A program made the translations under genes and the position numbers. A stretch of DNA of 64,000 nucleotides from Xenorhabdus poinarii G6. GTDB lineage: Bacteria > Pseudomonadota > Gammaproteobacteria > Enterobacterales > Enterobacteriaceae. The notes under the pieces were generated by a model. That model was not told where the DNA came from and searched no databases. It saw only the letters and a list, made by a program, of their open reading frames with translations. The DNA is taken from positions 2,170,001 through 2,234,000 of the forward strand of contig NZ_FO704551.1 of NCBI RefSeq assembly GCF_000968175.1, in the 5' to 3' direction. This document shows, in pieces, positions 28,183-38,543 of this stretch (position 1 is the first letter of the stretch; each line of letters starts with the position of its first letter).

Positions 28183-28389
28183 GCTTTTCTCCAAGGTAAA
28201 TACTTTCCGTTAATTGACGGGAAATCGGGCTGCTTATTTTACGCAGATATCAATGAATATCACACTACACGCTATCTATTTATTTATCTTGTTTTACACA
28301 TACTGTTTTACACTTATAAATGGGCTTTCATCATAGTGATAAACACAAATAATGAGGATACCTGCGCATCATCCAATCAAGGCCGCAAA

Positions 28390-29574
28390 TCAGGCTGGCT
28401 CACGATGCGTATTGGGGTGATAAAATACCAAGAATCCGGCAATGAGCAATCCAATAAATGCGATATATAAAGCAGGCTCCAGTTTGCCCGTCAGCCCTGT
28501 TGACATAGCCGATAACATTGGCCCAACCAGTTGCCCCAATGCATAACCAGTGGTCAACAACCCCGCCATATAACGCGCATGATCAGGTGCCAACTCACGG
28601 CCATATTGCAAAGCCAGTTGTACCACACACATAAATCCACCGCCTATCAACAATGCCCCCATCATCAAACCACCAATGCCCGACACCATTTCCGCAATCA
28701 AAATCCCCAGAGCCTGAAGCCATAATGTTACCGCCAGACGGATTTGAGCCGTTGATACATTACGCAGCAAAATGCCCAACATAATGCCAATCACCGAAGC
28801 CCCCCCAAATATTGGCCAGACAAATTGGGCAAACAAACTATCAGGAAAACGCGCTGTCGCCATTTGAGAAAGAAATGTCGCCGGCAAAATATAGCCAAAC
28901 CCCGCCAGACTATAACCCCATACCAATCGCTTGATTTCCGGTGTCAAATTCAGTACCTGGATCGCCGTTTGCGGACGGTGTAATTCACCGCGGCGAGGGA
29001 GATAGCGACTGACATAAAGGCTGAACAACAACGCTAAAATGCCATATAACATCCACGCACTGGCGGCACCTATCTGCCAAGATTGAAGCCCAATTGCCAG
29101 CAGGCCACTGATAACGATCCCCACGCCGGGGCCAGAGAAAACCGCCGCACTCAACCCCGGGCGATTCAATTTTCCTAATTCCTCATTCGCCCACGCGGTG
29201 ACCAGCACCAACGTCCAGCCACTGGCCCAGCCAACCACAAAGCGGGCAATACTGTGCAATATCGGTCCATCCAACAAGGCAGAAAGCAGTGTTATCATGA
29301 CGGCTCCCCATAATCCGCTCCATAAGCGGTATTCCACAAAACGTTGCGCCCGCATGGCATCATAAGAACCTGCCAGATATCCGAGGTAATTGAATGCCGC
29401 AACGATACCCGCACTCGTCAATGTGAGTTGGGATTCCGCAATCATTAATGGAACTTGTGGGGTAAAAGTGAAGCGTCCTATTCCCATTGCAACAACCAAC
29501 GCAAGGAAACCACTTAGTGCAATCTGAAAGGCTTGATAGTGACGGTGATGAAAGGTAACCGTTTGATTTTTCAT
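28390..29574 (-). CDS. MFS transporter of the YbfB/YjiJ family
   Basis: A 394-residue protein with about 12 hydrophobic spans, assigned to the YbfB/YjiJ group of the major facilitator superfamily from MGIGRFTFTPQVPLMI and AAFNYLGYLAGS near the start and the central FGYILPATFLSQMA block. The substrate is not predictable. It is monocistronic, divergent from the small frames that precede moeA. Confidence 0.8.
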   Translation of the reverse strand: MKNQTVTFHHRHYQAFQIALSGFLALVVAMGIGRFTFTPQVPLMIAESQLTLTSAGIVAAFNYLGYLAGSYDAMRAQRFVEYRLWSGLWGAVMITLLSALLDGPILHSIARFVVGWASGWTLVLVTAWANEELGKLNRPGLSAAVFSGPGVGIVISGLLAIGLQSWQIGAASAWMLYGILALLFSLYVSRYLPRRGELHRPQTAIQVLNLTPEIKRLVWGYSLAGFGYILPATFLSQMATARFPDSLFAQFVWPIFGGASVIGIMLGILLRNVSTAQIRLAVTLWLQALGILIAEMVSGIGGLMMGALLIGGGFMCVVQLALQYGRELAPDHARYMAGLLTTGYALGQLVGPMLSAMSTGLTGKLEPALYIAFIGLLIAGFLVFYHPNTHREPA

Positions 29575-30093
29575 AGTGATTAATAAATGATTGTGATTAA
29601 TGAGTAATGGAATTAATGGGTTTAGTGAGTCTTGTTTATTTATAACAAATCACTCATACAATATACATCTTTTATTAACAATGCGTTTTTCTATAAAACG
29701 GTTAATCAGGACACTTATCCCTTTTTTCGTCAGCGTTACATCGTCTGACGACGAATTCGAATTGGCATTAACGGGAATTTTCAAGGAAAGTAACAGCGAA
29801 TTATTACACCGGAAAAAAATCAAAAATATTATATAACAGATGATCTTGATACCTGGTTTTTTGATGATAAAAGGCGGATTAAATTCAGAAGAAATTGAAA
29901 TTTATAAGAATGAAATAATAAGATTATGTCATAATGAATCCCGGATTGATGACAATATCGCTTATATTGAAGCGCAATATTGTCGAAAAAAAGCGGTATT
30001 TGCAGATGTAAATAAAGCTCACACAGGCTTTGTTGATGATATAGATGAAAAATGAAGGATATCCAATCATTATCGGCATATAGGGAGTTTGTT
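29575..30093. other. AT-rich region before moeA with small, probably degenerate reading frames
   Basis: About 520 bp. Two plus-strand open frames are present, 29600-29836 (78 codons) and 29840-30055 (71 codons, MILIPGFLMIKGGLN...). Neither has a clear ribosome-binding site or recognisable domain, and they are in different frames, so they may be pieces of one broken gene. The stretch must also carry the promoter of moeAB and of the divergent MFS gene. Confidence 0.35.
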
Positions 30094-31335
30094 ATGGATC
30101 ACTGTCATACCTCAGGCTTAATTTCACTTGAGCAGGCGCTGGAAAAATTACTGGCACACGCGGTTCCCCTGACGACCAAAGAAACCATTTGCCTGACCGA
30201 ATCAGCCGGTCGAATTACCGCGACGGATATTATTTCCCCCATCCATGTTCCCCCATTTGATAACTCAGCGATGGATGGTTATGCCATTCGCCTTGCCGAT
30301 CTGAATGACAACCAAACGTTGCCAGTAGCAGGAAATGCACTGGCAGGCGCACCGTTTCAGCAGGAATGGCCGACCGGCAGTTGTATTCGTATCATGACAG
30401 GCGCTGCTATTCCTGCCGGTGCTGATGCCGTTGTAATGCAAGAACAAACAGAGGTGACGGAAACTGGCGTTCGTTTTACATATCCGGTCAAACATGGGCA
30501 AAATATCCGCACGATTGGAGAAGATATCCGCCAAAATTCAGTCATCTTGCCAAAAGGAACCCAACTTTCCACCGCACAATTACCCCTGATTGCTTCACTG
30601 GGCATGGCAACAGTTGATGTTGTCCGCAAACTGACCGTCGCCATTTTTTCTACCGGCGATGAACTACAAACCATCGGAGAACCCTTGCAGGCTGGCCAAA
30701 TTTACGATACCAACCGGTTTGCTGTTCGCCTGATGCTGGAAAAACTGGGCTGTGACGTGATCGATTTGGGTGTGAGCCGTGATAATCCTGACACATTGCG
30801 CCAAACCTTTCTCGAGGCAGATAAACAGGCTGACTTAGTGATCAGCAGTGGCGGCGTTTCTGTTGGTGATGCGGATTACACCAAACAAATTTTAGATGAA
30901 ATAGGCACAATCCATTTTTGGAAACTCGCCATTAAACCGGGTAAACCTTTTGCCTTTGGCAAACTAGAGAATGCCTGGTTCTGCGGTTTGCCCGGTAACC
31001 CCGTTTCTGCCGTGCTGACATTTTATCAATTAGTACAACCCTTCATTGCCCATCTATCAGGTTTTACGACATGGCAACCGCCGATGCGTTTAACTGCCAG
31101 AGCAACAACACCATTGAAAAAATCCCCCGGCAGACTGGATTTCCAACGGGGTATCGCTACCCTCAATACAAACGGAGAATTAGAGGTACGAACCACAGGA
31201 CATCAGGGTTCTCATATCTTTAGTTCATATGGTCTCGGGAACTGTTTTATCGTTTTGGAGCAGGAACGTGGGCACATTGCGGCGGGTGAAACAGTACAAA
31301 TCGAATTTTTCAACCACCTACTGAAAAATCAATAA
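30094..31335 (+). CDS. moeA: Molybdopterin molybdotransferase
   Basis: MoeA inserts molybdenum into adenylylated molybdopterin. The 413-residue protein contains [30 protein letters not shown], the MoCF-type AIFSTGDEL and [14 protein letters not shown] chose the ATG at 30094 ([16 protein letters not shown]), preceded by AGGGAG; an upstream ATG at 30052 would add 14 residues unlike the family. It is 12 bases from moeB, a conserved operon. Confidence 0.96.
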   Translation: MDHCHTSGLISLEQALEKLLAHAVPLTTKETICLTESAGRITATDIISPIHVPPFDNSAMDGYAIRLADLNDNQTLPVAGNALAGAPFQQEWPTGSCIRIMTGAAIPAGADAVVMQEQTEVTETGVRFTYPVKHGQNIRTIGEDIRQNSVILPKGTQLSTAQLPLIASLGMATVDVVRKLTVAIFSTGDELQTIGEPLQAGQIYDTNRFAVRLMLEKLGCDVIDLGVSRDNPDTLRQTFLEADKQADLVISSGGVSVGDADYTKQILDEIGTIHFWKLAIKPGKPFAFGKLENAWFCGLPGNPVSAVLTFYQLVQPFIAHLSGFTTWQPPMRLTARATTPLKKSPGRLDFQRGIATLNTNGELEVRTTGHQGSHIFSSYGLGNCFIVLEQERGHIAAGETVQIEFFNHLLKNQ

Positions 31336-31347
31336 AATAAGACGACC

Positions 31348-32103
31348 ATGACGAGCGAACTGACCGATGAAGAAACCTTACGCTATAACCGACAAATTGT
31401 TTTACGGGGTTTCGATTTCGAGGGGCAGGAAAAATTAAAATCCGCCAGGGTGCTGATAGTGGGTGTCGGCGGTCTCGGTTGCGCCGCCGCCCAGTATCTT
31501 GCTGCTGCTGGCACGGGAACCCTGACTTTGCTGGATTTTGATACCGTTTCTTTGTCCAATCTGCAACGGCAAATTCTCCACCGTGATGAACGTATTGGGA
31601 TGGCGAAAGTCCATTCTGCGGCGCTGACCCTGCGCGAGATCAATCCACACGTTATTATCAATCCCATCGAAGGGCGATTGGATGCCTCTGCATTAGATGA
31701 GTTAATCAGCCAACACGAAATGGTGCTCGACTGTACAGATAACGTCGCTATTCGCGAACAGCTCAACCGCCAGTGTCACCAACAAAAAATAGCGTTAGTT
31801 TCTGGCGCAGCTATCCGTATGGAAGGGCAACTTTCTGTCTTTACTTACCAGCCCGAAGAACCTTGTTATCGTTGCCTGAGCCGATTATTTGGTGAAAACA
31901 GCCTGACTTGCGTTGAAGCGGGAGTCATGGCCCCCCTAGTAGGCGTCATCGGCGCCTTACAAGCAATGGAAACCATTAAGCGATTGACGCGATATGGAAA
32001 AAACGCTCATGGCAAAGTACTCTTGTTTGATGCCATGACAATGCAATTTCGTGAAATAAAATTACCGAAAGATCCTCAATGTGAAGTTTGTCAGACACAT
32101 TGA
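31348..32103 (+). CDS. moeB: Molybdopterin-synthase adenylyltransferase
   Basis: MoeB activates the C-terminal glycine of MoaD by adenylation. The 251-residue E1-like protein has the nucleotide-binding GVGGLGCAAAQYLAAAG, DFDTVSLSNLQRQILH, and two CxxC pairs (CYRCL near 174 and CEVC at the C-terminus) that bind zinc. It ends the moeAB operon. Confidence 0.96.
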   Translation: MTSELTDEETLRYNRQIVLRGFDFEGQEKLKSARVLIVGVGGLGCAAAQYLAAAGTGTLTLLDFDTVSLSNLQRQILHRDERIGMAKVHSAALTLREINPHVIINPIEGRLDASALDELISQHEMVLDCTDNVAIREQLNRQCHQQKIALVSGAAIRMEGQLSVFTYQPEEPCYRCLSRLFGENSLTCVEAGVMAPLVGVIGALQAMETIKRLTRYGKNAHGKVLLFDAMTMQFREIKLPKDPQCEVCQTH

Positions 32104-32106
32104 GCA

Positions 32107-32136
32107 TAGCCCCGAGAGATCGGCGGGGCTATTTAC
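32107..32136 (+). terminator. moeB terminator
   Basis: AGCCCCG at 32108-32114 pairs with CGGGGCT at 32124-32130, followed by ATTTA. Confidence 0.7.
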
Positions 32137-32146
32137 CTCAGGTGAA

Positions 32147-33742
32147 TTATTCAACAATCCCCTGACTTCTCAGATACTCATCATAAGTCCCTTTAAAATC
32201 AACCACCTTATCGGCTTTAATTTCTACAATACGGCTGGCCAGTGAACTCACAAATGCCCGGTCATGGGAGACGAAAACCAATGTTCCCTGATAAAGTTCC
32301 AGCGCAAGGTTCAGGGATTCGATAGATTCCATATCCAAGTGGTTGGTTGGCTCATCCATGATCAAAATATTGGGTCTTTGCATCATCAACTTACCAAACA
32401 GCATACGGCCTTGCTCACCACCGGAAAGCACGCCCACTTTCTTCCTGATATCATCCTGACCGAACAACAGACGACCAAGAATACTCCGCACCGCTTGTTC
32501 GTCATCGCCTTCACGCATCCACTGGCTCATCCACTCAAATACCGTCATATCGCAATTAAAATCACTGGCGTGATCTTGCGCATAATAGCCAATGGTGCTG
32601 TTCTCAGACCACTTGACAGTGCCGCTATTTGGCGCTTCTTCGCCAATCAGTGTTTTCAGGAATGTCGTTTTACCGATACCATTTTCACCAATCACCGCCA
32701 TCTTTTCACCGACTTCCATCAGCAAATTCAGGTTTTTGAACAGGGGGTGATTATCGTAACCTTTGGTCAGACCGTCTAATTCCAATGCATTACGGAACAG
32801 TTTCTTATCTTGTTCAAAACGGATATAAGGATTTTGCCGACTGGATGCCTTCACGTCTTCTAACTGGATCTTATCAATCTGACGCGCGCGCGAAGTTGCC
32901 TGTTTAGATTTGGACGCGTTAGCGCTAAAACGGCTAACAAAAGACTGCAATTCCGCAATCTGTGCTTTTTTCTTCGCATTATCGGCCAGTAAGCGCTCAC
33001 GAGCCTGCGTTGCGGCAACCATATACTCATCATAGTTACCGGTGAACATGCGCAGTTCGCCGTAGTCTAAATCAGCCATATGGGTACATACGGTATTCAG
33101 GAAATGACGGTCATGGGAAATGATGATCATCGTGCTGTTACGTTCATTGAGCACTTGTTCCAGCCAGCGAATAGTATCAATATCCAGGTTGTTGGTTGGC
33201 TCATCAAGCAGCAAGACATCCGGGTTGGAAAACAGGGCCTGTGCCAGCAATACACGCAATTTCCAGCCCGGTGCTACCGCGCTCATCAAACCATAGTGCT
33301 GTTCCACCGGAATACCGACACCCAGCAACAGTTCACCTGCGCGCGCTTCTGCACTATAACCGTCCATCTCACCATACGCGACTTCCAGATCCGCGACACG
33401 ATAGCCATCTTCTTCGCTCATTTCCGCCATCGCATAAATGCGGTCACGTTCCTGTTTGACTTCCCACAGTTCCGTATGCCCCATGATAACGGTATCCAGC
33501 ACCGTATATTCTTCGAACGCAAACTGATCCTGACGTAATTTACCCAGACGTTCATTGGGATCAAGACTGACATTACCGGAGGTTGGTGTTAAATCTCCGC
33601 CCAAAATTTTCATGAAAGTTGATTTACCCGCCCCATTCGCACCAATCAAACCATAACGGTTGCCGTTGCCGAATTTGACAGAAATATTTTCAAATAATGG
33701 CTTACTGCCAAACTGTATAGTGATGTTGTTTGTACTTAACAC
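32147..33742 (-). CDS. ybiT: ABC-F family ATPase YbiT
   Basis: This is a soluble twin ABC ATPase with no membrane domain, of the ABC-F group that acts on ribosomes. The Walker A motifs are GANGAGKST (first half) and GENGIGKTT (second half); Walker B segments [13 protein letters not shown] and [13 protein letters not shown] are present, with the second signature as LSGGEQGR and the charged inter-domain linker around [16 protein letters not shown]. The start is a GTG at 33742 (531 residues), seven bases after AAGAG, matching the E. coli N-terminus; an upstream ATG would add 32 unlike residues. Confidence 0.94.
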   Translation of the reverse strand: MLSTNNITIQFGSKPLFENISVKFGNGNRYGLIGANGAGKSTFMKILGGDLTPTSGNVSLDPNERLGKLRQDQFAFEEYTVLDTVIMGHTELWEVKQERDRIYAMAEMSEEDGYRVADLEVAYGEMDGYSAEARAGELLLGVGIPVEQHYGLMSAVAPGWKLRVLLAQALFSNPDVLLLDEPTNNLDIDTIRWLEQVLNERNSTMIIISHDRHFLNTVCTHMADLDYGELRMFTGNYDEYMVAATQARERLLADNAKKKAQIAELQSFVSRFSANASKSKQATSRARQIDKIQLEDVKASSRQNPYIRFEQDKKLFRNALELDGLTKGYDNHPLFKNLNLLMEVGEKMAVIGENGIGKTTFLKTLIGEEAPNSGTVKWSENSTIGYYAQDHASDFNCDMTVFEWMSQWMREGDDEQAVRSILGRLLFGQDDIRKKVGVLSGGEQGRMLFGKLMMQRPNILIMDEPTNHLDMESIESLNLALELYQGTLVFVSHDRAFVSSLASRIVEIKADKVVDFKGTYDEYLRSQGIVE

Positions 33743-34055
33743 AACTGTTGCTCTTAAAGTGAATGAAAAAGGGAAATGACAAAATCGATAGCCGCGCATT
33801 ATGCCACAACAAGAAAAAAGTATCGCCAGAATGCGCAACTTACCTTGCAGGCCAACATACAGGGTTAAAGGTACCTACTTTCCAATGGTTCGTAACCATT
33901 GGATTATTAACAAAATAGGAAGAGAATATCAAATAACTTTAAATAAACCCCCACCAGTCTATCAGATTCATTCTGACAATATTCATTTCTCAAGAACCGC
34001 GTTAATCGGATAAACCGGTGATAACCCATGATAAAAAATCACGACTCTTGAAAAA
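33743..34055. other. Intergenic region, ybiT promoter side
   Basis: About 310 bp with a 70-codon plus-strand frame that lacks any recognisable feature. It should hold the ybiT promoter on the minus strand. An imperfect palindrome around TGGTTCGTAACCATTGG (33887-33903) is the only structure I see. Confidence 0.35.
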
Positions 34056-34670
34056 TTATTGACGATACGTTTTCACCGAAGGCGCTTGGTAATCATTAAA
34101 ACGATCAAGTAATGCAACAGGATCTTGCTCAACAATCGCCATATGACGGTATTTCTCCTGTAAGAACTGCTCATCAGCCATTTTATCAAACATGGAAATC
34201 AACGGATCATAGAATTGGTTGATATTGAGAATACCGCAAGGCTTACTATTCAAACCAATCATGCTCCAGGTTAAAACTTCACTGAGCTCTTCCAGAGTGC
34301 CAAAACCGCCGGGGAGTGCCACAAAACCTTCCGCAAGTTCGATCATTTTATGCTTACGCTGGTGCATGGTTTCCACAATATGGAGTTCAGAGAGGTTTTT
34401 GTGGGAAATTTCGCGTTTTTCCAGAAAACTCGGGATCACACCAATCACTTTACCACCGGCTTTCAGAACCGTATCCGCGACCGTTCCCATGATCCCCACA
34501 CTTGCGCCACCATAAACGAGGGTAATACCGCGTTTTACTAGCTCTTTCGCAAAAGATATTGCGCTTTCTTGATAAATGTCAGATACACCGAGGCTTGATC
34601 CACAATAAACCGCAATACTCTTTATATCACCATTGACTGCTAAAAAGTTATTTATCGAAACATCTTTCAT
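34056..34670 (-). CDS. LOG-family (TIGR00730) nucleoside-5'-monophosphate phosphoribohydrolase
   Basis: The 204-residue protein has the Lonely-Guy family motif PGGFGTLEELSEV and the preceding MHQRKHKM arginine/lysine segment, plus the Rossmann start AVYCGSSLGVS and VYGGASVGIMG. LOG enzymes release the base from cytokinin ribotides or AMP; bacterial members often have only the AMP activity. No partner genes suggest cytokinin synthesis here. It is monocistronic and divergent from rhtA. Confidence 0.88.
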   Translation of the reverse strand: MKDVSINNFLAVNGDIKSIAVYCGSSLGVSDIYQESAISFAKELVKRGITLVYGGASVGIMGTVADTVLKAGGKVIGVIPSFLEKREISHKNLSELHIVETMHQRKHKMIELAEGFVALPGGFGTLEELSEVLTWSMIGLNSKPCGILNINQFYDPLISMFDKMADEQFLQEKYRHMAIVEQDPVALLDRFNDYQAPSVKTYRQ

Positions 34671-34812
34671 TATTAAACTCCATTATTGTTATTTTAATTT
34701 CTGATTATACGATAGACTAACAACTATACAACCGATAATACTATTGAGTTATCTCTGTTTCACTGCGAAGATGTCATCCTCTAATAACACGTTGTAACTG
34801 AGGTTTTTTTAA

Positions 34813-35703
34813 ATGTCTCTTTCTAAACATCGGGCAGCTTCTTTCTCATTGCTTCCTGTGATTTTATTGTTATTGTCAATGACATCAATTCAAGCCGGAG
34901 CCTCACTGGCTAAAACGCTATTTCCTGTCATTGGTGCACCTGGTGTCACTGCCCTGAGACTTATATTAGGAACCATTATTCTTTTTCTGATTTTTAAACC
35001 GTGGCGTCTGAAATTTCAGCGCGCTTCACTGCTCCCTCTTTTTGCCTACGGTATTTCATTAGGGGCAATGAATTACCTGTTTTATATGTCGTTATCGCAT
35101 ATCCCGCTCGGTATTGCTGTTGCTCTTGAGTTTACCGGTCCGCTGGCGGTCGCGATGTTTTCTTCCCGACGTCCTTTGGATTTTCTTTGGATCGCCTTGG
35201 TGATTGCCGGGTTAAGCTTCCTGCTGCCCATTGGCAATAGCGTGAATAGCCTCGATCCCATTGGGATTCTGTATGCACTGGGCGCTGGCGTTTTCTGGGG
35301 GCTTTATATTATCTTTGGAAAACGTGCTGGCGAGGGTTATGGGGCGGCAACGGCCTCTGTCGGCTCACTGATTGCCGCTGTGATTTTCTTCCCGATCGGG
35401 TTAATACAGACTGGCCCTGAATTACTATTCAACGTTTCATTACTCCCTGTTGCGCTGGGGATTGCCATTTTATCCACGGCTTTTCCCTATACACTGGAAA
35501 TGATTGCGCTGACACGCCTACCAGCCAAAACATTTGGCACTTTAATGAGCCTGGAACCGGCGTTGGGGGCATTATCAGGTATTATTTTCCTTAATGAGCA
35601 TTTGACCATGATTCAATGGGTTGCCCTTTTCTGCATTATTTGTGCTTCCATCGGCTCAGCGTTAACCATCAAACAAAAAACAAAAATAGAAAAAATCGCA
35701 TAA
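34813..35703 (+). CDS. rhtA: Threonine/homoserine exporter RhtA (EamA/DMT family)
   Basis: A 296-residue protein with ten predicted hydrophobic spans in two EamA repeats; the stretches LGAMNYLFYMSLSHIPLGIAVALEF and LPAKTFGTLMSLEPALGALSG are characteristic of RhtA. It exports threonine and homoserine from the cytoplasm. In E. coli the gene (ybiF) is near ompX; here it lies beside the LOG gene. A strong terminator follows. Confidence 0.92.
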   Translation: MSLSKHRAASFSLLPVILLLLSMTSIQAGASLAKTLFPVIGAPGVTALRLILGTIILFLIFKPWRLKFQRASLLPLFAYGISLGAMNYLFYMSLSHIPLGIAVALEFTGPLAVAMFSSRRPLDFLWIALVIAGLSFLLPIGNSVNSLDPIGILYALGAGVFWGLYIIFGKRAGEGYGAATASVGSLIAAVIFFPIGLIQTGPELLFNVSLLPVALGIAILSTAFPYTLEMIALTRLPAKTFGTLMSLEPALGALSGIIFLNEHLTMIQWVALFCIICASIGSALTIKQKTKIEKIA

Positions 35704-35734
35704 TCACGTTAAAAACAGGGCTGTGATTGGTTTC

Positions 35735-35769
35735 AACCGGAGAAATAATGCACTTCTCCGGTTTTTTAA
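35735..35769 (+). terminator. rhtA terminator
   Basis: AACCGGAGAA (35735-35744) pairs with TTCTCCGGTT (35754-35763) and is followed by T residues. Confidence 0.9.
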
Positions 35770-35873
35770 AAAACAGAAGCTATAGTCTAAAAAACAAGAG
35801 TAATCTTTAAAAAAGTCATTTTTCTCTCTATAATCCTTATTTGATTTGAAAATAAATATGAGGACTCTATAAG

Positions 35874-36095
35874 ATGGATATCGAAGTTAAAGACTCTAAC
35901 GGCGCATTACTCAATGACGGCGACTCAGTTCAAGTTATCAAAGATCTGAAAGTCAAAGGAACTTCCAAGACGCTAAAACGCGGCACGCTGATCAAAAACA
36001 TTCGTCTGACCCACCGCGAAGATGAAATTGAATGTAATGCCGATAAAATCAAAGGACTCGTTCTGAAAACCTGCTTTCTGAAAAAAGTTGGATAA
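35874..36095 (+). CDS. PhnA/YjdM-domain protein lacking the N-terminal zinc ribbon
   Basis: The 73-residue product matches the C-terminal PhnA domain of E. coli YjdM (VKDSNGALLNDGDSVQVIKDLKVKG), but the Cys-rich zinc ribbon of the 111-residue protein is absent. A clean ATG preceded by AGGACTC suggests that this short form is the real gene and not a fragment. The biochemical role of the family is not established despite the old phosphonate name. A perfect hairpin follows. Confidence 0.82.
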   Translation: MDIEVKDSNGALLNDGDSVQVIKDLKVKGTSKTLKRGTLIKNIRLTHREDEIECNADKIKGLVLKTCFLKKVG

Positions 36096-36118
36096 ATAAC
36101 CGTTACAGACCGTTTTTT

Positions 36119-36168
36119 AAATAAAGGATAAATAATATTTACTTTTCCTGTATTTATCCTTTTTTTAT
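36119..36168 (+). terminator. Terminator after the PhnA-domain gene
   Basis: AAAGGATAAAT (36123-36133) pairs with ATTTATCCTTT (36152-36162), followed by a T run. Confidence 0.85.
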
Positions 36169-36673
36169 TCAAATTGTACCTATGGAACCATAATCCGCGC
36201 TAGCCGAAACTGTCTTTTCAATAGAAAAGTACAAAAACTGACTACTCGGCTGACAGGTAATTTCCAGACTTTAGTTCCTGCATCTTCAAGTTAATTACAT
36301 AGATAAAAGAAAAATGCATCTGAATTGCTAACCAAAGGACTGATTTGTACTATCATCATAACTATTGACAAATTAAAACTCGAGTAAATGATCTTTTAAT
36401 TAATACATGAGAAATTTCAATGTGTTTTTTTATTGATATGGCAATTAGCATTGCAATTACTATTGCAATTCATAATACTAATAAAAAGCATATAAATCTC
36501 TAAATCTCTAAATCTCTAAATCTCTAAATCTCTAAATCTCTAAATCTCTAAATCTCTAAATCTCCAAAATAAAAAGCAATAACTTATAGAGCAATGACAT
36601 AAGTTAATACAAGGTTGTTAATAGGTTGTGTATTTAAAAGGTTATAATTTACAGAGTAAAAGAGGAAAAAATT
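36169..36673. other. AT-rich upstream region of the Ig-like protein gene
   Basis: About 500 bp with no gene. It contains the octanucleotide repeat at 36493-36564 and, on both sides, AT-rich DNA likely to hold the promoter of the gene starting at 36674. Short GCAATT repetitions occur at about 36439-36470. Confidence 0.5.
36493..36564. repeat. Nine perfect copies of the octanucleotide TAAATCTC
   Basis: Units begin at 36493 and repeat every eight bases to 36564 with no mismatch. The array lies 109 bp upstream of the ATG at 36674. Perfect short tandem arrays of this size mutate readily by slipped-strand mispairing, and outside a coding frame they usually act by altering promoter spacing or protein binding. 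Confidence 0.95.
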
Positions 36674-38263
36674 ATGACTCAAGCCATAACAATAACAACA
36701 CGTGATGGTTCAGTATTATCTGATCAATCAAAAATCATCATCGGTCAACGTTTAGTTTTAGATATATCTTTATCAGGGGGTAATAACGAGTTTTCAACTA
36801 CCGATACGGTAACTATAACGCCGGAAGGAAGTTGGATAACAATTTTAGAAGGAAGCACTTCCACTGTTAATATCAATGCTAGTGATAAAAAATCAGCCTC
36901 AGTTAAAAAAGTTCTTGTGAAAGTAAATGAAAATAAAAACAATATCGGAAAACAATTTTCTTTTAAAGTGACTACAACTAATCGTGGTTACGATCCTCAA
37001 GATTTTAAATATAATATTACAGATATAGATACTGGTAGCATACGGTTGGTTATGGATAAATTTTATATAAAAACACCGACCATTCCAAATATTCCGAGTA
37101 AAAACAATCCTAATAATACAAAGGTATCTACAATAATCAAAGATAACAAGGGTAACCCGATTCCAAATTTAAAAGTGACGATTTCACCATCTGACTCTGT
37201 CAGTTTATCAAAAACGATAATAACAGATAAAGATTATCAACCAATACAAATCAATCAGGTAGAAACATCAAAGCATGAGCAATTTATATTATCCACAGAC
37301 CATAGTGGTATTTTGAGTTTCTTTGTTTTCCCTCAGGCATTGAGTTCAGCTGTGTTTTACCTTTATAGTACAGTTGAAGGAATGAATAACTCTCATCAGA
37401 CAGAACATCCTTTATTTATTTTAAATAAAGATCTTGATTATCTAGATGATATTAATGGATATCTAGAACCACCCTATATATTAGAACTAGATGGGGGTAC
37501 CCTAACCCCTGCTCCTGACGAAACCGTATTTCATGTAAATATTTCAATGTACAATAATGCACAGCAAGGCGATTATTTGTTATTTTTTGTAGATGGAAAT
37601 CAAAAAGGAATTTATCAAAGGGTCGCTAAACTATCAGATCTGGGAAAATATTCATATCAGTTACCGTATAGTATATTTCCATTATCACAAGAAACTGATT
37701 TGAGTTATGCTATTGCCAGACCATCATTAATCTATTCATTTTCTGATGGTATTGCTGTGACGTTGAATGGTAATTCAGATAACAAGCCTCAAACTGGTCT
37801 TAAAAGAATATATCCAGCGCCAGAAATATATAATAGTTATGGTGTAAGTTCACCCTCTAATCTTGTTACTCCAAACAGCATCATTGATATTGATACCATT
37901 TCTAATTTCATTGCTAATGGTGGAATTGCACTTTATGTAGTGGTTAGCGCTGATTCGACAGATGCTAATAAATTAGATCCTGGTGATAAGGCCACTGTAA
38001 CGGTTTATATTAATTCATCTAATAATGGGGCTGTCACAATACCTTATAACATAACTATACCTGACGCAGCAACTGGAAAAACAACATCAAATTATACTTT
38101 AGAACTTCCTGTCTCTTTAATTGGTAATAACGATTCGTTTTCAGGAGATGATGAAGGTACTTTTTACGTAGAATACTATAAAATAAGTGAAGGTGATAAA
38201 CAATATAGTAAATCTTGGGATGGATTGATAGATACAGTAAGACCTGGTCAGATCGACTTTTAA
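36674..38263 (+). CDS. Ig-like (Big-type) domain protein, function unknown
   Basis: A 529-residue, Ser/Thr/Asn-rich, beta-strand-rich protein with an AGAGGAAAA ribosome-binding site. Residues of about 145-235 (TKVSTIIKDNKGNPIPNL...) resemble a bacterial Ig-like Big_1 repeat of the invasin/intimin type. Two further strand-rich segments follow (from ILELDGGTLTPAPDET and from SPSNLVTPNSIIDID). There is no signal peptide, transmembrane span or beta-barrel anchor, so export would need a non-classical route, or the protein is cytoplasmic until released. Low GC and no housekeeping homologue suggest an accessory gene. Confidence 0.7.
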   Translation: MTQAITITTRDGSVLSDQSKIIIGQRLVLDISLSGGNNEFSTTDTVTITPEGSWITILEGSTSTVNINASDKKSASVKKVLVKVNENKNNIGKQFSFKVTTTNRGYDPQDFKYNITDIDTGSIRLVMDKFYIKTPTIPNIPSKNNPNNTKVSTIIKDNKGNPIPNLKVTISPSDSVSLSKTIITDKDYQPIQINQVETSKHEQFILSTDHSGILSFFVFPQALSSAVFYLYSTVEGMNNSHQTEHPLFILNKDLDYLDDINGYLEPPYILELDGGTLTPAPDETVFHVNISMYNNAQQGDYLLFFVDGNQKGIYQRVAKLSDLGKYSYQLPYSIFPLSQETDLSYAIARPSLIYSFSDGIAVTLNGNSDNKPQTGLKRIYPAPEIYNSYGVSSPSNLVTPNSIIDIDTISNFIANGGIALYVVVSADSTDANKLDPGDKATVTVYINSSNNGAVTIPYNITIPDAATGKTTSNYTLELPVSLIGNNDSFSGDDEGTFYVEYYKISEGDKQYSKSWDGLIDTVRPGQIDF

Positions 38264-38330
38264 TATAAAAATATTATTATATTTTATATAACCATTTTTA
38301 TGTTATTTTAATTGTTCAAGAGATACATTA

Positions 38331-38543
38331 ATGTCTGATACATCAAAAGTAACTATCATATTGGAACCACCGACTTTTCCACAAGCCGAGAATGGTATAA
38401 TTAACATTGAAGCTCAAAAGGCTTCAGGTGAAAAATATATATTTATGGAGATCCCATATTATTATAATCGACAACCTGAAGACATGTTAGAGGGTTATCT
38501 GAAAATCAAAGAAAGTGGAACGATTTTAAAATCGCTTCCTTAA
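38331..38543 (+). CDS. Small protein (70 aa) related in style to the upstream Ig-like protein
   Basis: Starts MSDTSKVTIILEPPTFPQAE and shows alternating strand-forming segments (KYIFMEIPYYYN). AAGAGAT precedes the ATG by seven bases. It lies 67 bases after the Ig-like gene and may be the N-terminal remnant of a second copy, since the DNA just downstream is degenerate. I do not recognise a family. Confidence 0.5.
   Translation: MSDTSKVTIILEPPTFPQAENGIINIEAQKASGEKYIFMEIPYYYNRQPEDMLEGYLKIKESGTILKSLP

Noticed and set aside
33743..33838. N-terminal extension of ybiT from an upstream ATG
   Set aside because: The 32 extra residues are unlike any ABC-F protein; the GTG at 33742 has proper spacing to AAGAG.
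36493..36564. CRISPR or origin iterons
   Set aside because: An uninterrupted 8-bp microsatellite without spacers, replication gene or DnaA-box context.
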